A stretch of 64,000 nucleotides of DNA from Porphyrobacter sp. IPPAS B-1204 (GCA_003724185.1 RHGM01000001.1:1667955-1731954); one strand, 5' to 3'. Counted from the first letter of the stretch, positions 44,250 through 52,684 are shown. Numbers and translations: made by a program. Notes: generated by a model from the letters alone, not told the origin.

Positions 44250-44693
44250 TCAGAAGGGCTTGAGGTAAACCAGCACCACGATCAGCACCAGCAGCAGCCC
44301 CGGCACCTCGCCGATCATGCGCAAGGTCTTCTCGGTCAGGGGCCGCTCGCCCCTTGCCATCTTCTTGGTCTGCCCGACCAGCCAGCCGTGATAGCCCGTC
44401 AGCACCAGCACCAGCGTCAGCTTGGCGTGCAGCCAGCCTTCCGAGAACCAGCCGCCCGACCAGGCCATTGTCAGCCCCAGCACCCAGACGATGATCATCG
44501 CAGGGGTCAGGATGATTTTGCGCAGCTTGCCCATCCGGGTCGCCCACTTGGCCTCCCCCGCCGAACCCGGTTCGTGATCGAGCATGTAGATGCACTGGCG
44601 CGGCAGCATGAACAGGCCCGCCAGCCAGAACACCATGAAAATCACATGCCCCGATTTGAGGAACAGGTAGATCGAGGAGAGCACTTCCTGCAT
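44250..44693 (-). CDS. hemJ: Protoporphyrinogen IX oxidase HemJ
   Basis: A 147-residue membrane protein with about four helices and the HemJ features: KSGHVIFMVFWLAGLFMLPRQCIYMLDHE at the N-terminus (conserved His), KWATRMGKLRKIILTPAMIIVW, WLHAKLTLVLVLTGYHGW. It oxidises protoporphyrinogen IX to protoporphyrin IX in bacteria lacking HemG/HemY. It starts 4 bp after the hemE stop, so hemE and hemJ, two haem-pathway steps, are cotranscribed. Confidence 0.92.
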   Translation of the reverse strand: MQEVLSSIYLFLKSGHVIFMVFWLAGLFMLPRQCIYMLDHEPGSAGEAKWATRMGKLRKIILTPAMIIVWVLGLTMAWSGGWFSEGWLHAKLTLVLVLTGYHGWLVGQTKKMARGERPLTEKTLRMIGEVPGLLLVLIVVLVYLKPF

Positions 44694-44697
44694 CAGA

Positions 44698-45714
44698 TCA
44701 ACCTCTTAGGGCCGCAAGGAGTTCTTCGACATGGGCAATCGGGGTGAACTGACCGATCCCGTGGCCAAGGTTGAAGACATGCGGACGATCTTCAAAAGCG
44801 GCGATGATCGTCTTGACCCGCGCCGCAACCGCCGGACCGCCAGCTTCGAGCAGCAGCGGATCGAAATTGCCCTGCACCGGCATGCCTGCGGGCAGGCTGG
44901 CATGGGCCCAGGCGGGATCGAGCGTCTCGTCGAGGCCCACCGCGTCCACGCCCGTTTCGCGGGCATAGGCCGGCAGTTTTGCGCCTGCACCCTTGGGGAA
45001 GCCGATCACCGGCGTATCGGGGTGCGTTTCCTTGAGCTTCGCCGTGATCGCGGCATTGGGGGCAATCACCCACTTTTCAAACTGGTCAGGCGCAAGGCTC
45101 CCTGCCCAGCTGTCGAACAGCTGCACCGCTTCCGCGCCGGCATCGATCTGGCCGCGCAGATAGGTGACCGAGACATCGATGATCGCATCGATGATCGCCT
45201 GCATATGCGCCGGATCACGGTAAGCCAGCAGCCGCGCCGGGCCCTGATCCTTGGAACCTTCGCCCGCGATCATGTAGGTCGCGACCGTCCAGGGGCTTCC
45301 CGCAAAGCCGAGCATCGTCACCGCATCGCCGATCTGCTGGCGGGTCAGGCGGACGGTTTCATAGACCGGCTCGAACCGCTCGAAAGCCGGGGTGAAGCTG
45401 TCCAGCCCCACCTCCAGCAAGGTCGGCGAAAGGTGCGGGCCTTCGCCGGCGGCAAAGGTGAGTCCTTGCCCCATCGCGTGCGGCACGATCAGGATATCCG
45501 AGAACAAGATCGCGCCATCGAACCCGAAGCGCCTGATCGGCTGAACCGTGATCTCGGCCGCGGCCTCGCTGTCGTAAACCAGTTCGAGAAACCCGCCCTT
45601 TTCGGCACGAAGTTCACGGTATTCAGGCAGATAGCGACCAGCCTGACGCATGAGCCAGACGGGAGCGACGTCCTGACGGACACCTTTGAGCGTATCGAGA
45701 AGCGGACCGGGCAT
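44698..45714 (-). CDS. hemE: Uroporphyrinogen decarboxylase
   Basis: Converts uroporphyrinogen III to coproporphyrinogen III. The 338-residue TIM-barrel protein carries PVWLMRQAGRYLPEYR near the N-terminus, GFDGAILFSDIL, GFAGSPWTVATYM and GHGIGQFTPIAHVEEL. ATG 45714 is preferred (AAGGAA close upstream) over the longer frame to 45741. Position next to the origin, divergent from ppsR, is a hallmark of alphaproteobacterial oriC. Confidence 0.95.
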   Translation of the reverse strand: MPGPLLDTLKGVRQDVAPVWLMRQAGRYLPEYRELRAEKGGFLELVYDSEAAAEITVQPIRRFGFDGAILFSDILIVPHAMGQGLTFAAGEGPHLSPTLLEVGLDSFTPAFERFEPVYETVRLTRQQIGDAVTMLGFAGSPWTVATYMIAGEGSKDQGPARLLAYRDPAHMQAIIDAIIDVSVTYLRGQIDAGAEAVQLFDSWAGSLAPDQFEKWVIAPNAAITAKLKETHPDTPVIGFPKGAGAKLPAYARETGVDAVGLDETLDPAWAHASLPAGMPVQGNFDPLLLEAGGPAVAARVKTIIAAFEDRPHVFNLGHGIGQFTPIAHVEELLAALRG

Positions 45715-46027
45715 AGGGTTCCTTAGAACAAAACAAATCAAACTTTAAAAGGATTGATGGAGTTAGTTGGCCCTGTGGATAGCGGGAATTACCGGCTTCT
45801 TTCCGGTTACCCCCACCCAACCCACATGAATCAAGCCCCCATCGAATCCGTACGGATTGGACGTCAAGCTGGCTTTATCCCCACTATTCCCAGCCTGTCG
45901 ACAAAACTTGTCCCATGTGGGCAAATACCCCGAGGAAAAGGCTGGGAGTGGGCATGAAAAATGCTCCCCAGCTTGTTCGCCCCGCCCTCCCGTGGTTTAT
46001 GCCTCCATCTGTCCACAGGCTGCCCAA
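45715..46027. other. Candidate chromosomal replication origin (oriC)
   Basis: This 313-bp gap lies between divergent hemE and ppsR (DUF299), the place of oriC in Caulobacter and Rickettsia. It has DnaA-box-like motifs: TGTGGATAG (45774-45782, one mismatch), TTATCCCCA (45875-45883, one mismatch), CTGTCCACA (46009-46017) and TGTGGGCAA (45916-45924), the last two with two mismatches. An AT-rich stretch at 45725-45757 could be the unwinding element. Two GANTC sites (45828-45832, 45844-45848) and a perfect 14-bp palindrome (45845-45858) are also present. Genes point outward on both sides. No TTAA-N7-TTAA CtrA box was found. Confidence 0.75.
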
Positions 46028-46873
46028 ATGAACCGACTCAACCTCCACCTTGTATCGGATTCGACCGGCGAGACGCTGGAAATGATTGCGAAGGCGGCGC
46101 TGGCGCAGTTCGATAACCCGATGGTGAACCGCCATTTCTGGCCAATGGTGCGGTCATTGCAGCACCTTGACCGGATCGTGCCCGATCTGGCCGCGCATCC
46201 CGGCCTGGTGCTCTACACGCTGGTGAACCCCGAAACGCGCAAGCGGCTGGAAGAGCATTGCCGCCACCTTGGCCTGCCGGCGGTTCCGGTGCTGGATCAG
46301 GTGACCGCCGCGCTGGAGGCCCAGCTGGGGCAGGAAGCGCATGGCCGCCCGGGCCGCCAGCACATGATGGACGAAAGCTATTTCAAGCGGGTCGATGCCA
46401 TTCAGTACACCATCGCCCATGATGACGGGCTGGCGCACGAGGATTGGGAGGAAGCGGACATCATGCTGGTGGGCGTGTCGCGCTCGTCCAAGACGCCGAC
46501 CTCGATCTATCTTGCCAACCGCGGTTACAAGGTCGCCAATATTCCGCTGGTGGTGGAAAGCCCGCCGCCCCAGGCGCTGTTCGGCCTGCGCCATCCGCTG
46601 GTTGTGGGCCTGACGACCTCGCCCGAACGGCTGGTGCAGATCAGGCGCAACCGCTTGTTATCCCTCAACGAAGCGACTGAGACGGCCTATGTCGACAATG
46701 ACCGCGTCAAGGCCGAACTGCAATTTGCCCGCCGCATGTTCGCCGATCATGGCTGGCCGGTGATCGACGTCACCCGCCGCTCGATCGAGGAAACCGCGGC
46801 GGCGATCATCCGGTTGGCGCAGGAACGCGAGCGCAAGCCTGCAAGCGAAGGCGGGGTGGGTAAGCCGATATGA
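46028..46873 (+). CDS. ppsR: Pyruvate, water dikinase regulatory protein (DUF299)
   Basis: Bifunctional serine/threonine kinase and phosphorylase that controls phosphoenolpyruvate synthase or pyruvate phosphate dikinase. The 281-residue protein begins with LNLHLVSDSTGETLEM and has the P-loop region LVGVSRSSKTPTSIYLANRGYKVAN. ATG 46028 is the family-typical start; a longer frame enters the origin region and is rejected. It is the RP001/DUF299 gene that borders oriC in alphaproteobacteria. The maf gene overlaps it by 4 bp. Confidence 0.93.
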   Translation: MNRLNLHLVSDSTGETLEMIAKAALAQFDNPMVNRHFWPMVRSLQHLDRIVPDLAAHPGLVLYTLVNPETRKRLEEHCRHLGLPAVPVLDQVTAALEAQLGQEAHGRPGRQHMMDESYFKRVDAIQYTIAHDDGLAHEDWEEADIMLVGVSRSSKTPTSIYLANRGYKVANIPLVVESPPPQALFGLRHPLVVGLTTSPERLVQIRRNRLLSLNEATETAYVDNDRVKAELQFARRMFADHGWPVIDVTRRSIEETAAAIIRLAQERERKPASEGGVGKPI

Positions 46874-47463
46874 CCAAGCCCCTGATTCTCGCCAGCAAAT
46901 CAGCCTCGCGCCGGGCCATGCTTGATGCCGCCGGGGTGATCTATCACAGCATTCCCGCCGATCTTGACGAACGTGCCGTGGAGGCAGGGCTCGCAGGCGC
47001 GGCCCCTGCCGAGGTGGCCGAGGCGCTGGCCGTCGCCAAGGCTGCGGCGGTGGCGGCGCTTCACCCGCAAGCCCTTGTTCTGGGCTCGGATTCGCTGGTC
47101 GTTGCGCAAGGTCGCCGGTTCGACAAACCGCGCACGATTGAAGAAGCGGGCGAGCATCTGCGGTTCTTTTCCGGTAAGGTGATGGAGCTTCACTCCGCTG
47201 CCGCTCTGGTGAAGGACGGCGGTTGCGAGTGGAGCCATGCCAGTATCGCCCGCCTTCACGTGCGCGATCTGTCGGACGAATTTATCGCGCATTATCTTGC
47301 GCTTGAATGGCCCGCCATCAGCCACACAGTAGGCGCCTTCCGCATCGAAGGCCCCGGGGTCCAGCTCTTCTCCGCCATCGAAGGCGACCAGTTCACCGTT
47401 CTCGGGATGCCGCTGCTGCCCTTGCTGGAAGCCTTGCGGGAGGAAGGGGTGCTGATCGCATGA
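46870..47463 (+). CDS. maf: Maf family nucleotide pyrophosphatase
   Basis: A 197-residue Maf/YceF-type nucleoside triphosphate pyrophosphatase that hydrolyses modified or canonical NTPs. It shows LASKSASRRAMLDAAG at the start, the catalytic Asp in LVLGSDSLVV, and KPRTIEEAGEHLRFFSGKVMELHSA. It sits in a tightly packed rightward operon: 4-bp overlaps with ppsR before and aroE after. Confidence 0.92.
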   Translation: MTKPLILASKSASRRAMLDAAGVIYHSIPADLDERAVEAGLAGAAPAEVAEALAVAKAAAVAALHPQALVLGSDSLVVAQGRRFDKPRTIEEAGEHLRFFSGKVMELHSAAALVKDGGCEWSHASIARLHVRDLSDEFIAHYLALEWPAISHTVGAFRIEGPGVQLFSAIEGDQFTVLGMPLLPLLEALREEGVLIA

Positions 47464-48140
47464 CCCGCCCCTTTGCCGAGGTGATCGGCGATCCCATCGC
47501 CCAGTCCAAGTCACCGAAAATCCACAATTTCTGGCTCGGAAAGCTTGGCATCGACGCCGATTATCGTGCCTGTCATGTCCGCCCCGAAGGTCTCGCCGAT
47601 TACCTCGCCGCCCGCCGCGAAGACCCGGATTGGCGCGGGTGTAATGTCACCATGCCGCACAAGCAGGCGGTGATGCCGCTGCTGGGCCGGATCGACCTGC
47701 CCGCCGACGCTATTGGCGCGGTGAACACCATCCTGCCGGGGGGCGAGAGCGGTCTGGCGGGCACCAACACCGACGCAAGCGGGTTCCTGGAGCCGCTGAG
47801 CGCAGAGCTGGCCGAAACGCACTATTACCGCATGGCCCGCATCATCGGCACTGGCGGCGCGTCGCGTGCCATCATCGCCGCGCTGGCGGACAAGGGCTTC
47901 ACGCTGGTCGTCGCCGGCCGCGATCCGGCCAAGGCGCGGGCGCTGCTTGATGAACTGGCGCCCAAGGGGGAGCATCACGCGATCCACCTCTCCCACTTCG
48001 CTGATCCGACCGATTTCGCCTTTGATGACCGCGAAGGCTGCCTTGATCTGGTGATCAACGCCTCCAGCCTTGGCATGGCGGGCCAGCCCCCCCCTGCCCT
48101 TCGACTGGAGCCATGCCCCGCCCGGAAGCATCGCCTATGA
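47460..48140 (+). CDS. aroE: Shikimate dehydrogenase, frameshifted (N-terminal 226 residues)
   Basis: NADP-dependent reduction of 3-dehydroshikimate in aromatic amino acid synthesis. The N-terminal substrate domain (GDPIAQSKSPKIHNFWL, NVTMPHK, AIGAVNTI) and most of the NADP domain (GTGGASRAIIAAL, NASSLGM) are present. After the run of eight C (48087-48094) the frame shifts and stops at 48140. With seven C the protein continues to 48318 (285 residues). As written, the conserved C-terminal Gly-x-x-Met-Leu-x-Gln segment is lost and the enzyme would be inactive. Start ATG 47460 overlaps the maf stop. Confidence 0.85.
   Translation: MTRPFAEVIGDPIAQSKSPKIHNFWLGKLGIDADYRACHVRPEGLADYLAARREDPDWRGCNVTMPHKQAVMPLLGRIDLPADAIGAVNTILPGGESGLAGTNTDASGFLEPLSAELAETHYYRMARIIGTGGASRAIIAALADKGFTLVVAGRDPAKARALLDELAPKGEHHAIHLSHFADPTDFAFDDREGCLDLVINASSLGMAGQPPPALRLEPCPARKHRL
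48087..48094 (+). repeat. Poly-C tract (C8) at the aroE frame break
   Basis: Eight consecutive C. Seven would keep aroE in frame. Candidates are a sequencing or assembly homopolymer error, a recent mutation, or slippage-prone variation. Confidence 0.85.
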
Positions 48141-48318
48141 CATCGTCACCGCGCCGCTGGTTACGCCCTTCCTGCAAGGCGCGGCTGATAGGGGCCTGCG
48201 CACCGTCGACGGGCTGGCCATGCTGATCGGGCAGGCAGCTAGCGCGTTCGAGCGGTTCTTCGGAGCAGCCCCGCCCCGCGAGTACGACGCCGAACTGCGC
48301 GAGCTGCTCACACAATGA
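48095..48318 (+). pseudogene. aroE: aroE 3' part, out of frame
   Basis: This stretch codes, in the frame shifted relative to upstream aroE, for the true AroE C-terminus: LPFDWSHAPPGSIAYD, then VTAPLVTPFLQGA and DGLAMLIGQAASAFERFFG with the conserved glutamine. The stop at 48316-48318 overlaps the coaE start (ATGA), which confirms where the ancestral aroE ended. It has no plausible start of its own; it should be read as one gene with 47460-48140. Confidence 0.85.
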
Positions 48319-48899
48319 CGCGCCCGAAAATCATCGGCCTCACCGGCAGCATCGGCATGGGCAAATCCACCGTCGCCGCGATGTTTGCGGACGCCGGCAT
48401 CCCGGTGTTCGATGCCGATGCAGAGGTGCGTGCGATGCAGGGCGCAGGCGGGGAGCTCGTCCCCGCCATCGAGGCCGCTTTTCCCGGCTCGACCGGCGAG
48501 GCTGGCGTCGACCGTGACCGGCTGGGCCATCAGGTGTTTGCTGACAAGGCGGCACTCGCCCGGCTGGAGGCTATCGTCCACCCCGCCGTCGCGGCAAAAC
48601 GCGCCGAGTTCCTCGCCCAGCACCACGACAAGCGGGCGGTCGTCTTCGATATCCCGCTGCTGTTCGAGCGCGGCGGGCACGAGAGCGTTGATACCATCGT
48701 CGTCGTCTCCGCCCCCGAAGCCGTGCAGCGCGCCCGCGTGCTCGCCCGCCCCGGCATGACTCCCCAGAAATTCGAGCATATTTATGGCCTGCAGCTCCAC
48801 GACGCGGAAAAACGCGCCCGCGCCGACCACATCATCGACACCGGCACCAGCCTTGATGAAACCCGCGCTCAGGTCGCCGCGCTGATTGCGTCATTTTGA
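48315..48899 (+). CDS. coaE: Dephospho-CoA kinase
   Basis: Last step of coenzyme A synthesis, phosphorylating the 3'-hydroxyl of dephospho-CoA. The 194-residue P-loop kinase begins KIIGLTGSIGMGKSTVAAMF (Walker A) and has IPVFDADAEVR and AVVFDIPLLFERGGHESVD. It overlaps the ancestral aroE stop by 4 bp. Order aroE-coaE-dnaQ downstream of maf is conserved in alphaproteobacteria. Confidence 0.94.
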   Translation: MTRPKIIGLTGSIGMGKSTVAAMFADAGIPVFDADAEVRAMQGAGGELVPAIEAAFPGSTGEAGVDRDRLGHQVFADKAALARLEAIVHPAVAAKRAEFLAQHHDKRAVVFDIPLLFERGGHESVDTIVVVSAPEAVQRARVLARPGMTPQKFEHIYGLQLHDAEKRARADHIIDTGTSLDETRAQVAALIASF

Positions 48900-48948
48900 T
48901 TGCAGGCAGTGCTTGCAACTCCCCGAACATGGGAGGATAGTCCCCCAA

Positions 48949-49665
48949 ATGTCGGCCCAAACACGCGAAATCATCTTCGACACCGAAACCACCGGACTCG
49001 ACCCCAAGACCGGGGACCGGATGGTGGAAATCGGCTGTATCGAGATGATCGGCCGGGTTGAAACGGGCCGCACCTTTCACGCCTATTTCAACCCCGATCG
49101 CGACATGCCGCCTGAGGCCGAACGCGTTCACGGCCTCAGCGCCGCGTTCCTTTATACCAAGCCGCGCTTTGCCGATACGGCGATGGAATTGCTCGCTTTC
49201 CTCGGGGATTCGCCGCTGGTCGCGCACAATGCCGGGTTCGATTTCGGCTTCCTCAACAACGAGCTGGAACTGGCCGGACACCAACCCATCGATTACGACC
49301 GGATGGTGGACACGGTTGCCCTCGCCCGCAAGAAACACCCCGGCGCGAAACTCAGCCTTGATGCGCTGTGCACCCGTTACGGGATCGACCGCAGCCACCG
49401 TGTGAAGCACGGCGCGCTGCTGGATGCCGAACTGCTGGCGCAGGTCTATGTCGAACTCACCGGCGGGCGGCAGATCGGGCTGGGGTTGACCGCGCTCGAT
49501 CCGGCGACCGATCTGGCCGCGCAGCCTTCGACCAACGCGCCCTGGCATCGTCCGGCAACGGACAAGCCCCGGCGTGACCCTCGCCCCCATGTTGCCAGCC
49601 CGGAGGAGCTGGAACGACACCGCACCTTCATCGCCGGAATCGCTGAAGCGATCTGGACGCGGTGA
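48949..49665 (+). CDS. dnaQ: DNA polymerase III subunit epsilon
   Basis: Proofreading 3'-5' exonuclease of the replicative polymerase. The 238-residue protein has the DEDDh motifs: Exo I FDTETTGLD (D11, E13), Exo II HNAGFDFGFLNNE, Exo III HGALLDAELLAQ. A C-terminal tail follows, which in this family links to the polymerase alpha subunit. ATG 48949 has GGGAGGA about 13 nt upstream; an earlier in-frame start is not supported. Confidence 0.94.
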   Translation: MSAQTREIIFDTETTGLDPKTGDRMVEIGCIEMIGRVETGRTFHAYFNPDRDMPPEAERVHGLSAAFLYTKPRFADTAMELLAFLGDSPLVAHNAGFDFGFLNNELELAGHQPIDYDRMVDTVALARKKHPGAKLSLDALCTRYGIDRSHRVKHGALLDAELLAQVYVELTGGRQIGLGLTALDPATDLAAQPSTNAPWHRPATDKPRRDPRPHVASPEELERHRTFIAGIAEAIWTR

Positions 49666-49742
49666 AGGCAACGCGCGGATAGTTGCCAGTTTTCTGGCGC
49701 CTTACTTTGGGATCCTCAACCTGGACGGGAGGACTACACTTC

Positions 49743-50309
49743 ATGGATATTCGGATTTCGGGCCACCAGATGGACACCGGCGCAGCCTTGCAGGAACATG
49801 CGGCTGACCGGCTTGGCGCAATCGTCGACAAGTATTTCGACCGTGCGCTGTCCAGCCATGTGACCTTCGGCAAGGCCCCTGCGGGCGCCTTCAGCTGCGA
49901 CATCGTCACCCACGTGATGCAGGGCCTGATCCTGAAAGCGCAAGGCTCTGCACATGATGTGCACGTCGCCTTTGACGAGGCAGCGGGCAAGATCGAAAAG
50001 CAGCTGCGCCGCTACAAGCGCCGCCTGACCGATCGCCATGAACAGGCCGATCACGCGCGCGGCGAGGAAGAAGCCGCCTACACCATCTTCGCGGTGGAAG
50101 AAGACGTCGAGGAGGAAGTCACGGCCGATGCGCCGCTGGTGATCGCCGAAACCCGCGTCGATATCCCCACCGCCAGCGTTGCCGATGCGGTGATGATGCT
50201 GGACCTGCGCAACACCGGGGCGCTGTTTTTCAAAAACGCTGGCACGGGGCGGCATAATATGGTTTACCGCCGTGCCGATGGCTCGATCGGATGGGTCGAG
50301 CCGAGATAG
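49743..50309 (+). CDS. hpf: Ribosome hibernation promoting factor, long form
   Basis: A 188-residue long HPF (RaiA family) that dimerises 70S ribosomes in stationary phase. The N-terminal ribosome-binding domain (about 1-105: MDIRISGHQMDTGAALQEHA, KIEKQLRRYKRRLTDRH) is joined by an acidic linker (EEDVEEEV) to the C-terminal dimerisation domain (about 130-188: VADAVMMLDLRNTGALFF, NMVYRRADGSIGWVEPR). ATG 49743 follows GGGAGGA. ptsN lies 175 bp downstream, the usual alphaproteobacterial order. Confidence 0.93.
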   Translation: MDIRISGHQMDTGAALQEHAADRLGAIVDKYFDRALSSHVTFGKAPAGAFSCDIVTHVMQGLILKAQGSAHDVHVAFDEAAGKIEKQLRRYKRRLTDRHEQADHARGEEEAAYTIFAVEEDVEEEVTADAPLVIAETRVDIPTASVADAVMMLDLRNTGALFFKNAGTGRHNMVYRRADGSIGWVEPR

Positions 50310-50483
50310 GGACCGGTTGCAGCTTTGCCGTAACGGCAAAAGCGGCTATCGCAAGGCCCAAGCGGCGGCAGCAGGAGGGGCTTCCGCCCCGGCCCGGCGA
50401 TGCTGAAACAGCATGACCGGACCGGATCTTCGCCGACACTTCCCCACATTCGGGGAGCGCACGCAATCGGGATTCTCTTGAAA

Positions 50484-50945
50484 ATGGACGTGAACCTGGC
50501 TCTTTCACCGCAAGCGATTGCGTTCGCCCGGATCGATACCAAACCGAAGGTGCTTATCCGGACAGCCCAGCTGCTCAGCGCCGCATACGGGCTGGACGAG
50601 GCCGAAGTGCTCGAAAGCCTCGAAGCGCGGGAGGCTTTGGGCAGCACCGGTTTCGGGCGCGGGGTGGCGATTCCGCATTGCCGCAGCAAGGATGTCCGGC
50701 GCCCTTCGCTGGCGTTGATCCGCCTGGAAGCGCCGATCGATTTCGCCGCCGCCGATGCACGGCCCGTGACGTTGGTCTGCGGGTTGGTCTCGCCGGAGAA
50801 CGCCGGGGCGACGCACCTCCACGCACTCGCAGCGATTTCGCGCCTGACGCGGGACGAGACGATGTTGCAGATGCTCGCCGATGCGCCCGACACGGATGCA
50901 GCCTATGCGCTGCTGACCAACCAGTTCCTGCGCGACGCGGCCTGA
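50484..50945 (+). CDS. ptsN: PTS IIA-like nitrogen regulatory protein PtsN
   Basis: EIIA-Ntr protein of the nitrogen phosphotransferase system; the phosphorylated histidine is H65 in GVAIPHCRSKD. The 153-residue length equals the family norm from ATG 50484; a longer open frame (from 50400) adds 28 unrelated residues. Other landmarks are LGSTGFGRG and GLVSPENAGATHLHALAAISRL. No ptsP or ptsO gene is in the window. It likely adjusts potassium or nitrogen responses. Confidence 0.92.
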   Translation: MDVNLALSPQAIAFARIDTKPKVLIRTAQLLSAAYGLDEAEVLESLEAREALGSTGFGRGVAIPHCRSKDVRRPSLALIRLEAPIDFAAADARPVTLVCGLVSPENAGATHLHALAAISRLTRDETMLQMLADAPDTDAAYALLTNQFLRDAA

Positions 50946-50963
50946 TCCGATTCGAGCGACGCT

Positions 50964-51452
50964 ATGTCTGGCGATGACGTGTTTCCATCCGCAACCGGGG
51001 CCCAGCAGCACTACCGGGCGCTGGAGCGGCTCTATGCCTCGGCTCCGGTGAACGCCAAGTTCGCCTCGCAGCTGAATATCGCAGGCGAAGGCCGTTCCCG
51101 GCTGACCTTCACCGTGACGCCCGAGGATTACCACGCGGCGGGCGCGGCGCACGGGACGATCTATTTCAAGATGCTGGATGATGCGGCCTTCTATGCCGCC
51201 AATTCGCTGGTGACGGACCGCTTCCTGCTGACCACCAGTTTCAACCTGTTCTTTTCAAAGCCGGTGCGGGCCGGGACCGTCACGGCCGAGGGTCATTGGG
51301 TCAGCGGGCGCCGCAGGGTGTTCGTGGCCGAGGCACGGCTGGTGGATGCCGAAGGGGACGAGATCGGGCGCGGCACCGGCACCTTCATGCGCAGCCGCAT
51401 CGCGCTCTCCAGCCTGCCGGGTTACGCCGCGGACGGGCCATCGGGGCTTTAG
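50964..51452 (+). CDS. PaaI family hotdog-fold thioesterase
   Basis: A 162-residue hotdog-fold protein. HGTIYFKMLDDAAFYAANSL matches the HGGxxxxLxDxAxxxA signature of the PaaI/4HBT group (with T for G), followed by TSFNLFFSKPVRAGTVTAEGHWVSGRR. It should hydrolyse acyl-CoA thioesters of unknown chain. The DUF1491 gene follows with a 2-bp gap, so both are probably cotranscribed. Confidence 0.86.
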   Translation: MSGDDVFPSATGAQQHYRALERLYASAPVNAKFASQLNIAGEGRSRLTFTVTPEDYHAAGAAHGTIYFKMLDDAAFYAANSLVTDRFLLTTSFNLFFSKPVRAGTVTAEGHWVSGRRRVFVAEARLVDAEGDEIGRGTGTFMRSRIALSSLPGYAADGPSGL

Positions 51453-51454
51453 CG

Positions 51455-51796
51455 ATGGACGCCCGCCTGCCCGCCCATCTGGAGGCAGGCGCGATTTGCC
51501 GCCTCGCCGAATCGCAGGGCGGCTTTGCGACAGTGCTGGCGAAGGGGGAGCGGGACGCAGGGACGATCCTGCTGGTAATGCTGTGTCGCGGAACGGGGGC
51601 TGTGCTTTACGAAAGAATGCCGCAACGTGACGGATCGCGCCTTTTTGTTGCCACAAATCGGGAAGATGCTGAAAAGAAACAGGAATTTTCCGAATATTTG
51701 GCCCGCAGACGCTCTCAGGACGCTGATATGTGGCTAATCGAGGTGGATATCGCGGATCCCGAACGCTTCGTCGTGCGATTGAACGATTCGCGTTGA
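51455..51796 (+). CDS. DUF1491 family protein
   Basis: A 113-residue protein of DUF1491, found in alphaproteobacteria. Landmarks are RLPAHLEAGAICRLAESQGGFATVLAKGERDAGTILLV at the N-terminus and the C-terminal DADMWLIEVDIADPERFV. The family has no known function. ATG 51455 lies right after the thioesterase stop; the longer frame would overlap that gene. Confidence 0.85.
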   Translation: MDARLPAHLEAGAICRLAESQGGFATVLAKGERDAGTILLVMLCRGTGAVLYERMPQRDGSRLFVATNREDAEKKQEFSEYLARRRSQDADMWLIEVDIADPERFVVRLNDSR

Positions 51797-51985
51797 CGTA
51801 AACGGCAGCCACCGTCAGAGGCCCGCTCCAATTCCTCGCGCAGGCTGTGGGGCGGCAATTCGGCCGTATCTTCAGCACGCAGACGGGGAGCGGCCGGCAG
51901 GCTTCTTGAACCCCCCATCCCGATTGTGTCCGGATAAGGTTCCCGCCTGCGACTGCGCGCGCTCACCGCCGAATAAGTAGAGTAC

Positions 51986-52633
51986 ATGAGTCGCAAGACC
52001 ACCACGATTGCTGCGATTGCCACTGTGGCTATCGCAACCACCCTGTTTCCGAGCGGCAATGATGCCGCCGCGCTGGCGCAAGCCGCCAGCAACCAGACCG
52101 CCCTTCCCGACATGGTCGAAGCGGCAGAACTGGTCCCCCAAGCCATCACATTCGTGTCCGAACCCGTGGTGCAAGCGCTCCCCGAGCAGGCACCCGCGCC
52201 TGTGCTGACCGAAGCCGGTTCCCTTCCCGAACTGGTCGGCATGGTCGACACCGCCGCGCCGATGGACGAGCAGCTGCGCTGCCTTGCCGGCGCGGTCTAT
52301 TTCGAAGCCCGCGGTGAGCCGCTGTCCGGCCAGCTGGCCGTGGCGCAGGTCATCATCAACCGCTCCGAAGACCGGCGCTTCCCCGGCAGCTATTGCGGTG
52401 TTGTCGCGCAGCCGGGGCAGTTTTCCTTCATGCGTGGCAGCCGGATGCCGGCCGTGCGCGAAAGCTCGCCCGCATGGACCCGCGCCGTCGCCATCGCCCG
52501 GATCGCGCATCAGGGCCTGTGGGAATCCGAAGCCGGCAATGCGGTGTTCTTCCACGCCCGCTATGTCAGCCCCGGCTGGAGCCGCACCAAGACGCGCCTC
52601 GCCCAGATCGACACGCATATTTTCTATCGCTGA
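51986..52633 (+). CDS. Cell wall hydrolase (SleB/CwlJ family)
   Basis: A 215-residue exported hydrolase. A signal or anchor segment (about 6-22) and a variable Ala/Pro-rich region precede the SleB/CwlJ catalytic domain (about 95-215) with CLAGAVYFEARGEPLSGQLAVAQVIINR (catalytic Glu in the FEARGE motif) and GQFSFM. It cleaves peptidoglycan (amidase or lytic transglycosylase type). The 189-bp upstream gap contains no other gene I can support. Confidence 0.89.
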   Translation: MSRKTTTIAAIATVAIATTLFPSGNDAAALAQAASNQTALPDMVEAAELVPQAITFVSEPVVQALPEQAPAPVLTEAGSLPELVGMVDTAAPMDEQLRCLAGAVYFEARGEPLSGQLAVAQVIINRSEDRRFPGSYCGVVAQPGQFSFMRGSRMPAVRESSPAWTRAVAIARIAHQGLWESEAGNAVFFHARYVSPGWSRTKTRLAQIDTHIFYR

Positions 52634-52684
52634 TCGCTGATCCTCGCCGCGTTTCGCCCTTCGGGCGAGCGGCTGCGGGCGGGC

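Noticed and set aside
48070..48318. An independent 82-residue gene after aroE
   Set aside because: Its sequence from about residue 9 onward is the AroE C-terminus; it is the frameshifted remainder of aroE, not a separate gene.
50322..50343. TTTGCCG/CGGCAAA hairpin between hpf and ptsN
   Set aside because: A neat 7-bp stem 13 bp after the hpf stop, but it has no T-run and no support as an operator, so it was not called a terminator.
51797..51985. Possible extra gene on the minus strand upstream of the cell wall hydrolase
   Set aside because: The frame runs antisense into the hydrolase and DUF1491 genes and shows no domain or ribosome site; more likely promoter and leader sequence.
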